NCBI RefSeq assembly: GCF_913055755.1
Contig: NZ_CAJXKH010000013.1
Coordinates: 1-49,395 of the forward strand
Length of the DNA: 49,395 nucleotides
Source of the DNA: an uncultured Microbulbifer sp.
Lineage (GTDB): Bacteria; Pseudomonadota; Gammaproteobacteria; Pseudomonadales; Cellvibrionaceae
Direction: 5' to 3'
Part shown: positions 8,437-16,314 of the stretch, in pieces
How positions within the stretch are numbered: position 1 is the stretch's first letter
Layout: the number at the start of each line of letters is the position of its first letter
Translations under genes and position numbers: made by a program
Notes under the pieces: model-generated
Seen by the model: only the letters and a program-made list of their open reading frames with translations
Databases searched by the model: none
Told to the model about the DNA's origin: nothing

Positions 8437-10413
8437 ATGATCAACAGATTCTGCAAGCCCATCTGGGTTTCACTATTTTTGCTTTCCATTCTGCTTCCGT
8501 TTTCAGTGCTCAATGCCAAAGAGGCCGCTTCTGTCACTGTACGTGACTACGGTGCGCTGCCACGGGTGAGTATGGTGAGTATTTCTCCAAATGGGGAAAT
8601 GATCGCCTATCGCATGACCGAGGGCGAGAAAGACATGATCGTTGTCTACGATCTGGAACAGGGCAAGCACAAGGCCTCACTGGATCTTTCGGACTCCAAA
8701 ACCCATATGAACACAATCTATTTCGCCACTGACAGCGAATTGATTCTGGTTGCATCCCAGGTTCGCCGGGTAATGGGGTATCGAGGTGACCTCGACATAA
8801 GTACCGCCTATGCCTACAACATAGCGCGCAATGAAATTCGCCAGCTACTGACGCCCGGAGACCTTATTTACAAGGGACAGGAAGGCCTGGGACGTATTGC
8901 CGGGCTATCGCCAGATAGCAAGCATGTTTACATGCCGGCATATGTGCCGGACGATCGCTACGATCAGACTCCGCGTATGTCACTGGTGCGAGTGGAACTG
9001 GATTCTCCCCGTCGCCCGAAGGTGCACTTTAAGGGCAGGGATGACTCGGTCGACTTTTTTGTCGACGAGAGCGGTGAGGTGATAGTCCATGAAACCTTCG
9101 ACAACAGGCGCAATCGTCACGAGCTGTTCGTGCGGGACGGCGATGACTGGCGCGAGTTGTACGGGGAAGACACAGAGATACAATCGATCAGTGTTGTGGG
9201 GATGACTCCGGACCGTAAATCCGTGGTAGTAATCGGTACAAATAGCGACACCAAGCGTGAAGACTATTACACCCTGTCGCTGGCCACGGGGGAGTTCACC
9301 AACATGGGATTCGGTCGCAAGGATGCGGATATCGAATACACCTACAAGGGGCTCGACCGCATTGTCTGGGGGGTGCGCTACTCCGGATTCAATCCGGAAT
9401 ATCGGTTTTTCGACGAGGACCTGAACAAGCGGGTACAGGAAATTCGTGCACTTTTCCCTCAGCATTCTGTGTGGCTGCGGGACTGGAGCGAAGGTTGGGA
9501 CGACCTGATTGTCAAAGTTGAAGGATCCGGTTCCTCCGGCACATTTTATAAATTCAGCAAAGACGAGCCGCCAACCGAACTCGCCTCCGCCTATCCGAAA
9601 ATTACCCCTGAATATATTCATCCGATTGGAAAAATGGCTTTCAAGGCACGGGATGGCCTGATTATTCCCAACCTGTTGACCATCCCGAGGGATCGTCTTG
9701 ATTCTATGAAGAACATGCCGGCGGTGATCATGCCGCACGGCGGGCCCGCCTCATACGATCACATCGGATTTGACTGGTTGGCCCAGTCGTTAGCCAATCG
9801 TGGCTACCTGGTGGTGCAACCTCAATTCCGCGGCTCCACCGGCTTTGGATTGGATCATGAACTGGCCGGACGTGGTGAATGGGGTGCAAAAATGCAGGAT
9901 GACCTTACCGACGCGGTCAATGTGCTGGTGAAGAAAGGCATCGTCGATCCGGAACGTATCTGTATTGTCGGCGCCAGCTATGGTGGCTATGCGGCATTGG
10001 CCGGTGGCGCGTTTACACCAGAACTGTACCGCTGTGTGGTCTCTATCAACGGCGTCGCCGACCTGGAAGACATGATGGATAGCGAGGAGCGCGACCATGG
10101 TGATGATCACTGGGTAGTGGCTTACTGGACAAAAAATATCGGCAATGGCGATATTTCCGACGAGCACCTGGATGCTGTATCGCCAGCACAGCATGCCGAA
10201 AGTTTTCAGGCTCCTGTACTTCTGATCCACGGTAAAGATGACCAGACAGTGCCGCTCAAGCAGTCAAAGATCATGTACAAAAAGCTCAAGCGATCGAGGA
10301 AGCCGGTGGAGCTGCTGGAGCTGAAAGGTGAAATCCACAGCCTGGTTCAGGGAGAAACCCGACTCAAAACAGTAGAGGCATTGGTTGCCTTCGTGGATAG
10401 ATACCTGCAGTGA
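8437..10413 (+). CDS. S9 family prolyl oligopeptidase-like serine peptidase
   Basis: 658 residues with an N-terminal signal peptide (hydrophobic stretch about 8-27, ending LNAKEA), so probably periplasmic. Residues about 40-390 form a beta-propeller-like region with weak WD/PD-type repeats. The C-terminal alpha/beta hydrolase domain has Ser514 in GASYGGY, Asp602 in HGKDDQTVP and His634 in GEIHSL, the full S9 triad. These enzymes cleave short peptides (dipeptidyl or acylaminoacyl peptidases). A role in sugar use is not evident. It is separated from the GH43 gene by 260 bp without a clear gene, so it probably has its own promoter, and it converges on the GH43 gene at 10477. Confidence 0.9.
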   Translation: MINRFCKPIWVSLFLLSILLPFSVLNAKEAASVTVRDYGALPRVSMVSISPNGEMIAYRMTEGEKDMIVVYDLEQGKHKASLDLSDSKTHMNTIYFATDSELILVASQVRRVMGYRGDLDISTAYAYNIARNEIRQLLTPGDLIYKGQEGLGRIAGLSPDSKHVYMPAYVPDDRYDQTPRMSLVRVELDSPRRPKVHFKGRDDSVDFFVDESGEVIVHETFDNRRNRHELFVRDGDDWRELYGEDTEIQSISVVGMTPDRKSVVVIGTNSDTKREDYYTLSLATGEFTNMGFGRKDADIEYTYKGLDRIVWGVRYSGFNPEYRFFDEDLNKRVQEIRALFPQHSVWLRDWSEGWDDLIVKVEGSGSSGTFYKFSKDEPPTELASAYPKITPEYIHPIGKMAFKARDGLIIPNLLTIPRDRLDSMKNMPAVIMPHGGPASYDHIGFDWLAQSLANRGYLVVQPQFRGSTGFGLDHELAGRGEWGAKMQDDLTDAVNVLVKKGIVDPERICIVGASYGGYAALAGGAFTPELYRCVVSINGVADLEDMMDSEERDHGDDHWVVAYWTKNIGNGDISDEHLDAVSPAQHAESFQAPVLLIHGKDDQTVPLKQSKIMYKKLKRSRKPVELLELKGEIHSLVQGETRLKTVEALVAFVDRYLQ

Positions 10414-10422
10414 TAAAAAATG

Positions 10423-10447
10423 AGAGGCTTGCATTGCAAGCCTCTTT
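10423..10447. terminator. Bidirectional terminator between convergent genes
   Basis: AGAGGCTTG / CAAGCCTCT form a 9-bp stem (10423-10431 and 10437-10445) with a CATTG loop. An A-run (10414-10420) lies on the left and TTT on the right. It lies 10 bp after the S9 peptidase stop and about 30 bp after the GH43 stop on the other strand, so it can end transcripts from both sides. Confidence 0.8.
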
Positions 10448-10476
10448 GCTGTGGCTAGGAAAAAGACTAGGAATTA

Positions 10477-12210
10477 TTAAGGCTCTTCTGCCGCCTGCGC
10501 ATACATTCCCACCACAGCCCCCACAAATCCGCCGGCTGCAGCGGTGGTGAGTACCTTGCCATCAGCATTCTCCAGCAGGGGGATATAGGTTTTTTGATTG
10601 AAACTATAGGAAAAATCCAGCCTGCTTCTATCAATGTTCATCCGTAGATATACCGACTGGCCAGGCTTGAGTGTAATCGGAGTTTCCGCTATCACCTTTC
10701 CACGCAGTGGATCCGAACTACCTGCTTTTTTCCGCACACGCAATACCGCTTCTCCGGATTTATCATGGCCGAGGGCAAGCGCATAGAAAAAATCGTCGCT
10801 CTGCAGGGCAAGCAATCCCGCTTCTTCACCGTTAGATTTCGGGGTAAATGACAATGCTGTAGAGAATTCAGCGCGCAGGTGAGCGAGCCGGCGACCAATG
10901 AATGCGGGTTGTACGCTGCGATCGCCAACCGGAGCGGATTGCACCTGCAGAGTCAGGCCATGGGCACCGGTGGACCACCAACGCTTAACTGGTACGCGGA
11001 TAAACAGCCATTGGGGGGCCAGGTCCTTGCCAGTAAAGCGCTCTGTCTGGGTAAAGTTTCCGGTGGTGGCAAGAGCGACGGATCTGTCTTGTGGCAACGC
11101 CGGCTTCTTCACCGTGTAGGGGACGCTGCGGCCTTTTTCCAGAATTGTTGGCCAGCCTGCTTTCCAGCTGACCGGCAGCATGAAGGTCTCACGGCCGGTA
11201 TGGAAATTACCAGGATCTTGCTGACCGGTACTGAGATCATATACCCGGGTACCGAGAAATACCGCCCACCAGTCGCCGTGGGTATCCGTAAACAGGTCTG
11301 CGTGACCAGTAGCAGTGACGGGGTTCGGACGATCGTCCGGCAGGCCATACTGGGTCAATACCGGATTGTCGGGGTTAGCCAAATAGGGGCCAAATACGTT
11401 GTCGGACCTGAATACTAGCTGTTGGTGATAGTAGCCAGTACCTCCGCCAGGCGCAGACAGATAATAGGTTTTTCCCACCTTGTAGAGGTGCGGTCCTTCC
11501 AGATAATCCGTATTCCATTGCGGAACATTACCACCATCCACCAGGAGTTTGTCTTCAGAAAGCGGCTCGAAGGTTTCCGGGTCTACCTCCATCAGGCGGA
11601 TTGCTGTGTGTGCGGAGTAACGTTTCTTATCCGGTTCCGCGTGGTGCACCACATAGGTTTTGCCATCATCATCGAAAAAAATCGATGGATCTATTCCATC
11701 CAGCTGTGGCAGCCACAGGGGATCTGACCAGGGACCCGCAGGATTTTTTGCAGTGACCACAAAGTTGCCGCCACAACCAATGCAGGTGTTGATTACATAG
11801 AATGTTCCATTTTTATATTCGATAGCCGGGGCGTAAACGCCAGCATTGGTCAATGGCAGGTTGTCAAAATTGACCTGGCCGGGGCGATGCAGGGCATTGC
11901 CTATCTGGTTCCAGTTCACCAGGTCGCGGCTGTGAAAGACCGGGATTCCCGGGAAAAAACCGAATGTGGAGTTGACGAGGTAATAATCTTCCCCCACGCG
12001 GACCACGCTGGGGTCCGGATGGTAGCCGGCGAGGATAGGGTTGCGGTATTCGTCATCGCCAAGCGGGATGTTAAAAACATCATCGTTGCCACTGTATTCA
12101 AACCACGCGAACTGGGCCACGTTTTCGGTAGCCGGGGCAGTGCCGGAAGCAAGTGCCAGTGACAATGCTAGAGCGCCAATCAATGGTGTTGCCTGCATGG
12201 TGATACTCAT
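10477..12210 (-). CDS. GH43 glycosidase, last gene of the xyloglucan operon
   Basis: 577 residues with a Sec signal peptide (about 1-28). Catalytic residues are visible: base Asp66 in GYHPDPSVV, modulator Asp174 in GIDPSIFF, and acid Glu238 in YLEGPHLY. After the propeller, residues about 385-570 look like a concanavalin-A-type C-terminal domain as in GH43 beta-xylosidases/arabinofuranosidases. It resembles the protein at 41301-43010 closely (shared FxWFEY, DDEYRNPILAGY, CGGNFVVTAKNPAGPWSDP), so the two are paralogues. In this operon an alpha-L-arabinofuranosidase acting on arabinosylated xyloglucan side chains is a reasonable guess. The SSS transporter gene lies 47 bp upstream. Confidence 0.88.
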   Translation of the reverse strand: MSITMQATPLIGALALSLALASGTAPATENVAQFAWFEYSGNDDVFNIPLGDDEYRNPILAGYHPDPSVVRVGEDYYLVNSTFGFFPGIPVFHSRDLVNWNQIGNALHRPGQVNFDNLPLTNAGVYAPAIEYKNGTFYVINTCIGCGGNFVVTAKNPAGPWSDPLWLPQLDGIDPSIFFDDDGKTYVVHHAEPDKKRYSAHTAIRLMEVDPETFEPLSEDKLLVDGGNVPQWNTDYLEGPHLYKVGKTYYLSAPGGGTGYYHQQLVFRSDNVFGPYLANPDNPVLTQYGLPDDRPNPVTATGHADLFTDTHGDWWAVFLGTRVYDLSTGQQDPGNFHTGRETFMLPVSWKAGWPTILEKGRSVPYTVKKPALPQDRSVALATTGNFTQTERFTGKDLAPQWLFIRVPVKRWWSTGAHGLTLQVQSAPVGDRSVQPAFIGRRLAHLRAEFSTALSFTPKSNGEEAGLLALQSDDFFYALALGHDKSGEAVLRVRKKAGSSDPLRGKVIAETPITLKPGQSVYLRMNIDRSRLDFSYSFNQKTYIPLLENADGKVLTTAAAGGFVGAVVGMYAQAAEEP

Positions 12211-12257
12211 TTATTAGTTTTCAATGTCGGATCGTTGCGCACTGACCGTGGATGTAA

Positions 12258-13844
12258 TCACCACCAGGTGGTATAGAGTGCAATCAAGATCAGGGTGACG
12301 CCCACAGCGGCAAGGTTGAAAGTCTGACCTGTGGCGAAATTGATTTCGCCCACCGCGATTACTTCAGAAGCTACGGGGGTGGTGCCGTCGCGGCGCCGGC
12401 CTTGCCACAGGGAAGTTGCGATTGCGGCGCTCAGGCAGAACAGGAATACCATTCCGATACGGTCCATGAACGGGAGTTCGGGCCACCAGTACCAGAATAC
12501 TGACGACAGTGCTGCTGAACCGATGCCCGCGACCAGTGCGGAGTCGGCAGTGGCTTTTGGCCAGAACACACCGAGCAGGAATAGTACGGTGATTCCTGGG
12601 GTAAAGAAGCCGGTAAACTCCTGGATGTACTGGAACGCCTGGTCGAACTGACCCAGCAATGGCTGTGCGCAGGTCATGCCAAGTACCAGTGAGACGATAG
12701 CGACAACACGGCCGACTCGCACATAGTGCTTTTCACTGCGACCCGGCTGGTAGCGGGAATAGATATCCATGGTAAATATCGTGGAGATACTGTTGGTCAT
12801 GGATGCAAGAGAAGACACAATGGCGGCCACCAGGGCAGCAAAAATCAGGCCCTTGAAGCCAGAGGGCATCAGGTTCATCAGTTGGGGATAGGCTTGGTCC
12901 GGGCGCTCCAGCTGTGGTAGCAGTATCACCGCAGCAATACCCGGCAGCACCACAATGAGCGGCATTAGCAGTTTCAGGTAGGCTGCAAAAGCGATGCCTT
13001 TCTGCCCTTCCTCAATGCTCTTTGCCCCCAGTGCGCGCTGAATGATGTACTGGTTGAAGCCCCAGTAGGCGAAGTTGACTACCCACATGCCACCGAGTAA
13101 TACCGAAAGGCCGGGCAGGCTCATATAGTGTGGATTGTCCTTTGACAGGATCATATCGAACTTCTCCGGCGCCGCACGGGTGAGTTCACTGAAACCGGCG
13201 AGCACGCCGCCGCCACTTGCAGCACCGATCTGATCCAGTGCGAGCCAGGACAACACCAGCCCGCCAATTACCAGTAAAACCACCTGGATTATGTCCGTCA
13301 ATGCCACCGCTTTGAGCCCGCCATAGAGCGAGTAGGCGGCCGAGAACAGACCCAGGAACAGCAGTCCAAACAGCAGGTCGACACCGGCGATGGCATTAAT
13401 TGCCAGGGCTCCCAGCCACAGTACCGAGGTAAGGTTCACGAATACGTACACGCCCAGCCAGAAAATCGCCAGTACCACTTTCACCCGGCTGTCGTAACGC
13501 TGCTCGAGAAACTGTGGCATGGTGTAAATGCCCTTGCGCACAAATACCGGCAGAAAGTATTTACCTACCAGAATCAGGGTGATGGCTGCCATCCACTCAT
13601 ACGAGGCAATAGCAAGCCCGATGGCATAGCCGGAACCGGACATGCCAATAATCTGTTCGGCAGAAATATTGGCGGCAATCAGCGACGCGCCCACCGCCCA
13701 CCACGGCAGGCCCTTGCCGGCGAGAAAGTAATCGCTGGTATTTTTTTCGTGGTTTTCTTTCTCTCGCGATACCAGGTAACCGATAGTGATCAGTATCGCC
13801 ACATATGAAAAAATTATTGCAAGATCAATTGCTGCGAGTTGCAT
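12258..13844 (-). CDS. Sodium:solute symporter (SSS/SGLT family), probable sugar carrier
   Basis: 528 residues with about 14 hydrophobic helices. SGLT-type features include SLIAANISAEQIIGMSGSGYA in the first core helices, LYGGLKAVALTD, and an SSLASMTNSISTIFTMDIY stretch in the sodium-site helix. It would import a monosaccharide with Na+ across the inner membrane. Its place directly after the galactose-type catabolic genes suggests galactose, but that is inference. The ATG at 13844 has GGAGAA eight bases upstream. About 50 bp separate it from dgoA upstream and GH43 downstream. Confidence 0.92.
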   Translation of the reverse strand: MQLAAIDLAIIFSYVAILITIGYLVSREKENHEKNTSDYFLAGKGLPWWAVGASLIAANISAEQIIGMSGSGYAIGLAIASYEWMAAITLILVGKYFLPVFVRKGIYTMPQFLEQRYDSRVKVVLAIFWLGVYVFVNLTSVLWLGALAINAIAGVDLLFGLLFLGLFSAAYSLYGGLKAVALTDIIQVVLLVIGGLVLSWLALDQIGAASGGGVLAGFSELTRAAPEKFDMILSKDNPHYMSLPGLSVLLGGMWVVNFAYWGFNQYIIQRALGAKSIEEGQKGIAFAAYLKLLMPLIVVLPGIAAVILLPQLERPDQAYPQLMNLMPSGFKGLIFAALVAAIVSSLASMTNSISTIFTMDIYSRYQPGRSEKHYVRVGRVVAIVSLVLGMTCAQPLLGQFDQAFQYIQEFTGFFTPGITVLFLLGVFWPKATADSALVAGIGSAALSSVFWYWWPELPFMDRIGMVFLFCLSAAIATSLWQGRRRDGTTPVASEVIAVGEINFATGQTFNLAAVGVTLILIALYTTWW

Positions 13845-13897
13845 AGTTGCGCTTCTCCAGTCATTATTTTTTTACTGAGAAAGTTTGGGTTTGTTTC

Positions 13898-14566
13898 CTA
13901 TTTTTCCTCATCTACAGTGGCATCGCCGCGGGTGATGGCAGCCGGGTGCGGTCGTAGCGTGCGCATCGCGGTTAACATGGTGTCTGCTCGATGGCCGATT
14001 TCATTCAGGCTCAGACCTGGACGAAACAAGCTGGAGCCTGTGCCGAACCCATCCACCCCGGCCTTTAGGTAAGCAGCAAAATCTGGCGCATCGATACCTC
14101 CCACCGCCAACAGGGGAATTTCCGGCAGGACCGCTCGCAATGCCGTCACCGACTGCGGAGAAATCATCGTAGCGGGAAACAGCTTTATTCCATCGGCACC
14201 GGTTGCCAATGCGCGGAATGCTTCGGTGGGTGTGCAACAGCCGGGTAGCGAAACCATATTCCGACGCTTGGTCTGTACCATCACATCCGGGTCGTAGTTC
14301 GGGGATACCACCAAACGCCCGCCGGCTGCAGCCACTTCCCGCACCTGGACGGTATCCGTCACCGTGCCTGCACCTACCAGCGCGCTGTGCCCCAGGCACC
14401 GACTGATGCGGTAGATAGACTCCAGCGCCTCGGGCGAATTGAGGGGGACTTCGATAATGGTGAAGCCGCGCGCTATCAGCAGTTCCGCTACTGGCGCCGC
14501 CTCTTTTGGCGTAATTCCACGCAAAATGGCCACTAACGGACATTGATCCAGGTAGCCGGTCAGCAT
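13898..14566 (-). CDS. dgoA: 2-dehydro-3-deoxy-6-phosphogalactonate aldolase
   Basis: 222 residues, a normal length for the KDPG/KDPGal aldolase family. It cleaves 2-keto-3-deoxy-6-phosphogalactonate into pyruvate and glyceraldehyde-3-phosphate in the cytoplasm. The start CPLVAILRGITPKEA and IIEVPLNSPEA (catalytic Glu) are characteristic of DgoA rather than Eda. The Schiff-base Lys128 lies in DGIKLFPAT, and VGAGTV forms a phosphate-side loop. The ATG overlaps the 3' end of the dgoK reading frame by 7 bp, as expected for translational coupling. With the kinase and the sugar dehydrogenase upstream, this marks a DeLey-Doudoroff type galactose route. Confidence 0.93.
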   Translation of the reverse strand: MLTGYLDQCPLVAILRGITPKEAAPVAELLIARGFTIIEVPLNSPEALESIYRISRCLGHSALVGAGTVTDTVQVREVAAAGGRLVVSPNYDPDVMVQTKRRNMVSLPGCCTPTEAFRALATGADGIKLFPATMISPQSVTALRAVLPEIPLLAVGGIDAPDFAAYLKAGVDGFGTGSSLFRPGLSLNEIGHRADTMLTAMRTLRPHPAAITRGDATVDEEK

Positions 14567-15499
14567 GGGGATACGTCCTGTGTCTGGTTTTGTTTGCGAT
14601 GTCCGCCATGTGTGGTCGACGTAGTTGCGCAGATTTGCGCAACCCCTTTTACAACGGTCTCGGCCGGATCCAGCGGTCGCAATTCAACCGCGAATCTTTC
14701 CGCGGCCTGTTGGTAGAGTTCGGCCAGGTGGTTGTCGCCAATCAATAATAATTCACCCTCTGGGGTGAATAATTCCTTGCCGTGACTAAATTCGCTGCCG
14801 ATCAGGATGCCGGAAAGATACGCCGACATGGATTGGCCGCTGACGTCTTCACACAGTGTGCGGGCTCGCGCGGCGAATACCTGGTTGAGCATTCCACCGG
14901 GACCAACGCTCTCCGCAAGGCCTTTGTGGAAACTTGCGTTGTTTTGTTTTTCACGGTTCAGAACCGCACCGATAGAACTGTGGTGGTGCAATAGAGCGAA
15001 CATTTCACCGGTAAAAAAGGTAGCGAAATCGTGGATGCGACCTTCGATAACCCGTACCCACTTGCTGTGAGTGCCGGGGAGAATAACAAGCGCATCCCGC
15101 AGACCAGTAATTTCCAATGCGCCGAATACCTGACTTTCTTCCCCGCGCATTACATCCGGCGTGCCTGCAGGGCTAACACAGCGTACTCCCGGCACCAGAA
15201 ATACATTGGATTCGGTAGGTACCGGCATCAGGTCTTGACCCAGTGCTTCTGGGGTTGTGGGGCAAGCTACATAGGGTGCCTCGCACCAGCCGGCTGCCGA
15301 TCATGCCGCAGAGATAGACCGGTATACCCGGCCAGCGCGCCTGCCAATCGCCGCAATACTTCTGCAGTACTTGACTATAATTGCCGTCACAGTTGTGCAC
15401 GCCCAGCGGTGCATGGCGGCTCCCGGCAATATTGCCGTCGGCGTCCACCAAGTACACGCGGATATTGGTTGTGCCCCAATCTACCACGATCCGTTGCAT
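14560..15499 (-). pseudogene. dgoK: 2-dehydro-3-deoxygalactonokinase, frameshifted
   Basis: Two frames together cover a whole DgoK. The first (start 15499) gives the N-terminal ATPase signature VDWGTTNIRVYLVD and runs to CGMIGSR near 15290. The reading then continues in another frame with GWCEAPYVACPTTPEALGQD through PGVRCVSPAGTPDVMRGEES and PGTHSKWV to the stop at 14560. Family members read GMVGS-x-x-GW here (E. coli GMVGSNVGW). In this sequence only one base lies between the GS codons and GW, where six are expected, so five bases appear to be missing. The first frame otherwise runs to a stop at 15173. The kinase would phosphorylate 2-keto-3-deoxygalactonate. Start and end overlap both neighbours, so the operon layout is intact. 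A true mutation and an assembly error are both possible. Confidence 0.85.
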
Positions 15500-16263
15500 C
15501 AGGTACGCCCCCCGTCCACCACCAGGGCCTGGGCGCTGATCATGCGCGCGGCATTGGAGGCAAGAAACAGTGCGGCGTCGGCAATGTCCTGCTCACAGAT
15601 GGTGTGTTTAAGGCACTGCTGATCCAGGCATTCCCGCAGCGCTTCCTCGGTCACCCACAGTCGCTTTTGACGCTCCGTCATTACCCAGCCGGGGACCAGC
15701 GCGTTTGCGCGGATATTGTCCGGGCCCAGCTCGCGGGCCAGGGCCTTGGTCAGTCCGATGATGCCGGCTTTGGCGGTTACGTAGGCGGGGTAGCCGGACA
15801 GACCGAGCATGGCCGAATTGGAGCCCACATTGATAATGCAGCCGCCGCCCAGTGCGCGCATGCCCGCAGCAACTTTCTGCGCGCTGAAAAAATGTGGGCG
15901 CAGGTTGGTGTTGAGTGAAGTGTCCCAGGCATCTGGATCCATACCATCCAGAGTGTGACGAGTGTCGCGAGCAGCGTTGTTGATCAGTATCCGGATTGCC
16001 CCAATTTTATCCGCTGCGCTCTCGATGCAGGTCTGCAGGCGGTTGATGTCGGTAATATCACACTGTTGGAAAAACGGTGTACTGCCGGTTTCCGTCTCGA
16101 TTTCCGCGCACAGTGCCTGTGCTTTTGCTTCGTCCAGGGATACGAAAGCCACGCGGGCACCGGCACGGCAGAATGCGCGCACGAACGCAGCACCGATACC
16201 GGAACCACCGCCGGTAATAAAGACCGCGCTATCGTGCAGGTCCGGGTAACTCGCAGTATTCAC
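15499..16263 (-). CDS. SDR-family sugar 1-dehydrogenase
   Basis: 254 residues of classical short-chain dehydrogenase: ITGGGSGIGAA cofactor loop, NNAA, catalytic Ser in VGSNSA, and YPAYVTAKAG with Tyr and Lys. The N-terminus (YPDLHDSAVFITGGGSGIG) and VPGWVMTERQ resemble Caulobacter XylB and rhizobial galactose dehydrogenases, which oxidise aldoses at C1 to lactones with NAD(P)+. Next to dgoK and dgoA, D-galactose (or L-arabinose) is the more likely substrate; xylose is possible. The start is GTG at 16263 (MNTASYPDL) with only a weak RBS. Its TGA shares one base with the dgoK ATG (TGATG), indicating translational coupling. No lactonase or galactonate dehydratase gene is nearby. Confidence 0.85.
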   Translation of the reverse strand: MNTASYPDLHDSAVFITGGGSGIGAAFVRAFCRAGARVAFVSLDEAKAQALCAEIETETGSTPFFQQCDITDINRLQTCIESAADKIGAIRILINNAARDTRHTLDGMDPDAWDTSLNTNLRPHFFSAQKVAAGMRALGGGCIINVGSNSAMLGLSGYPAYVTAKAGIIGLTKALARELGPDNIRANALVPGWVMTERQKRLWVTEEALRECLDQQCLKHTICEQDIADAALFLASNAARMISAQALVVDGGRT

Positions 16264-16314
16264 AGTTCTATACTCTTGCTTGTTTTTTTGAATGCATCAG
16301 AAATCGGGAACGCG

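Noticed and set aside
15173..15499. dgoK frameshift as programmed recoding
   Set aside because: There is no slippery run or downstream pseudoknot at the break, and five bases appear lost relative to the family, which points to deletion or error.
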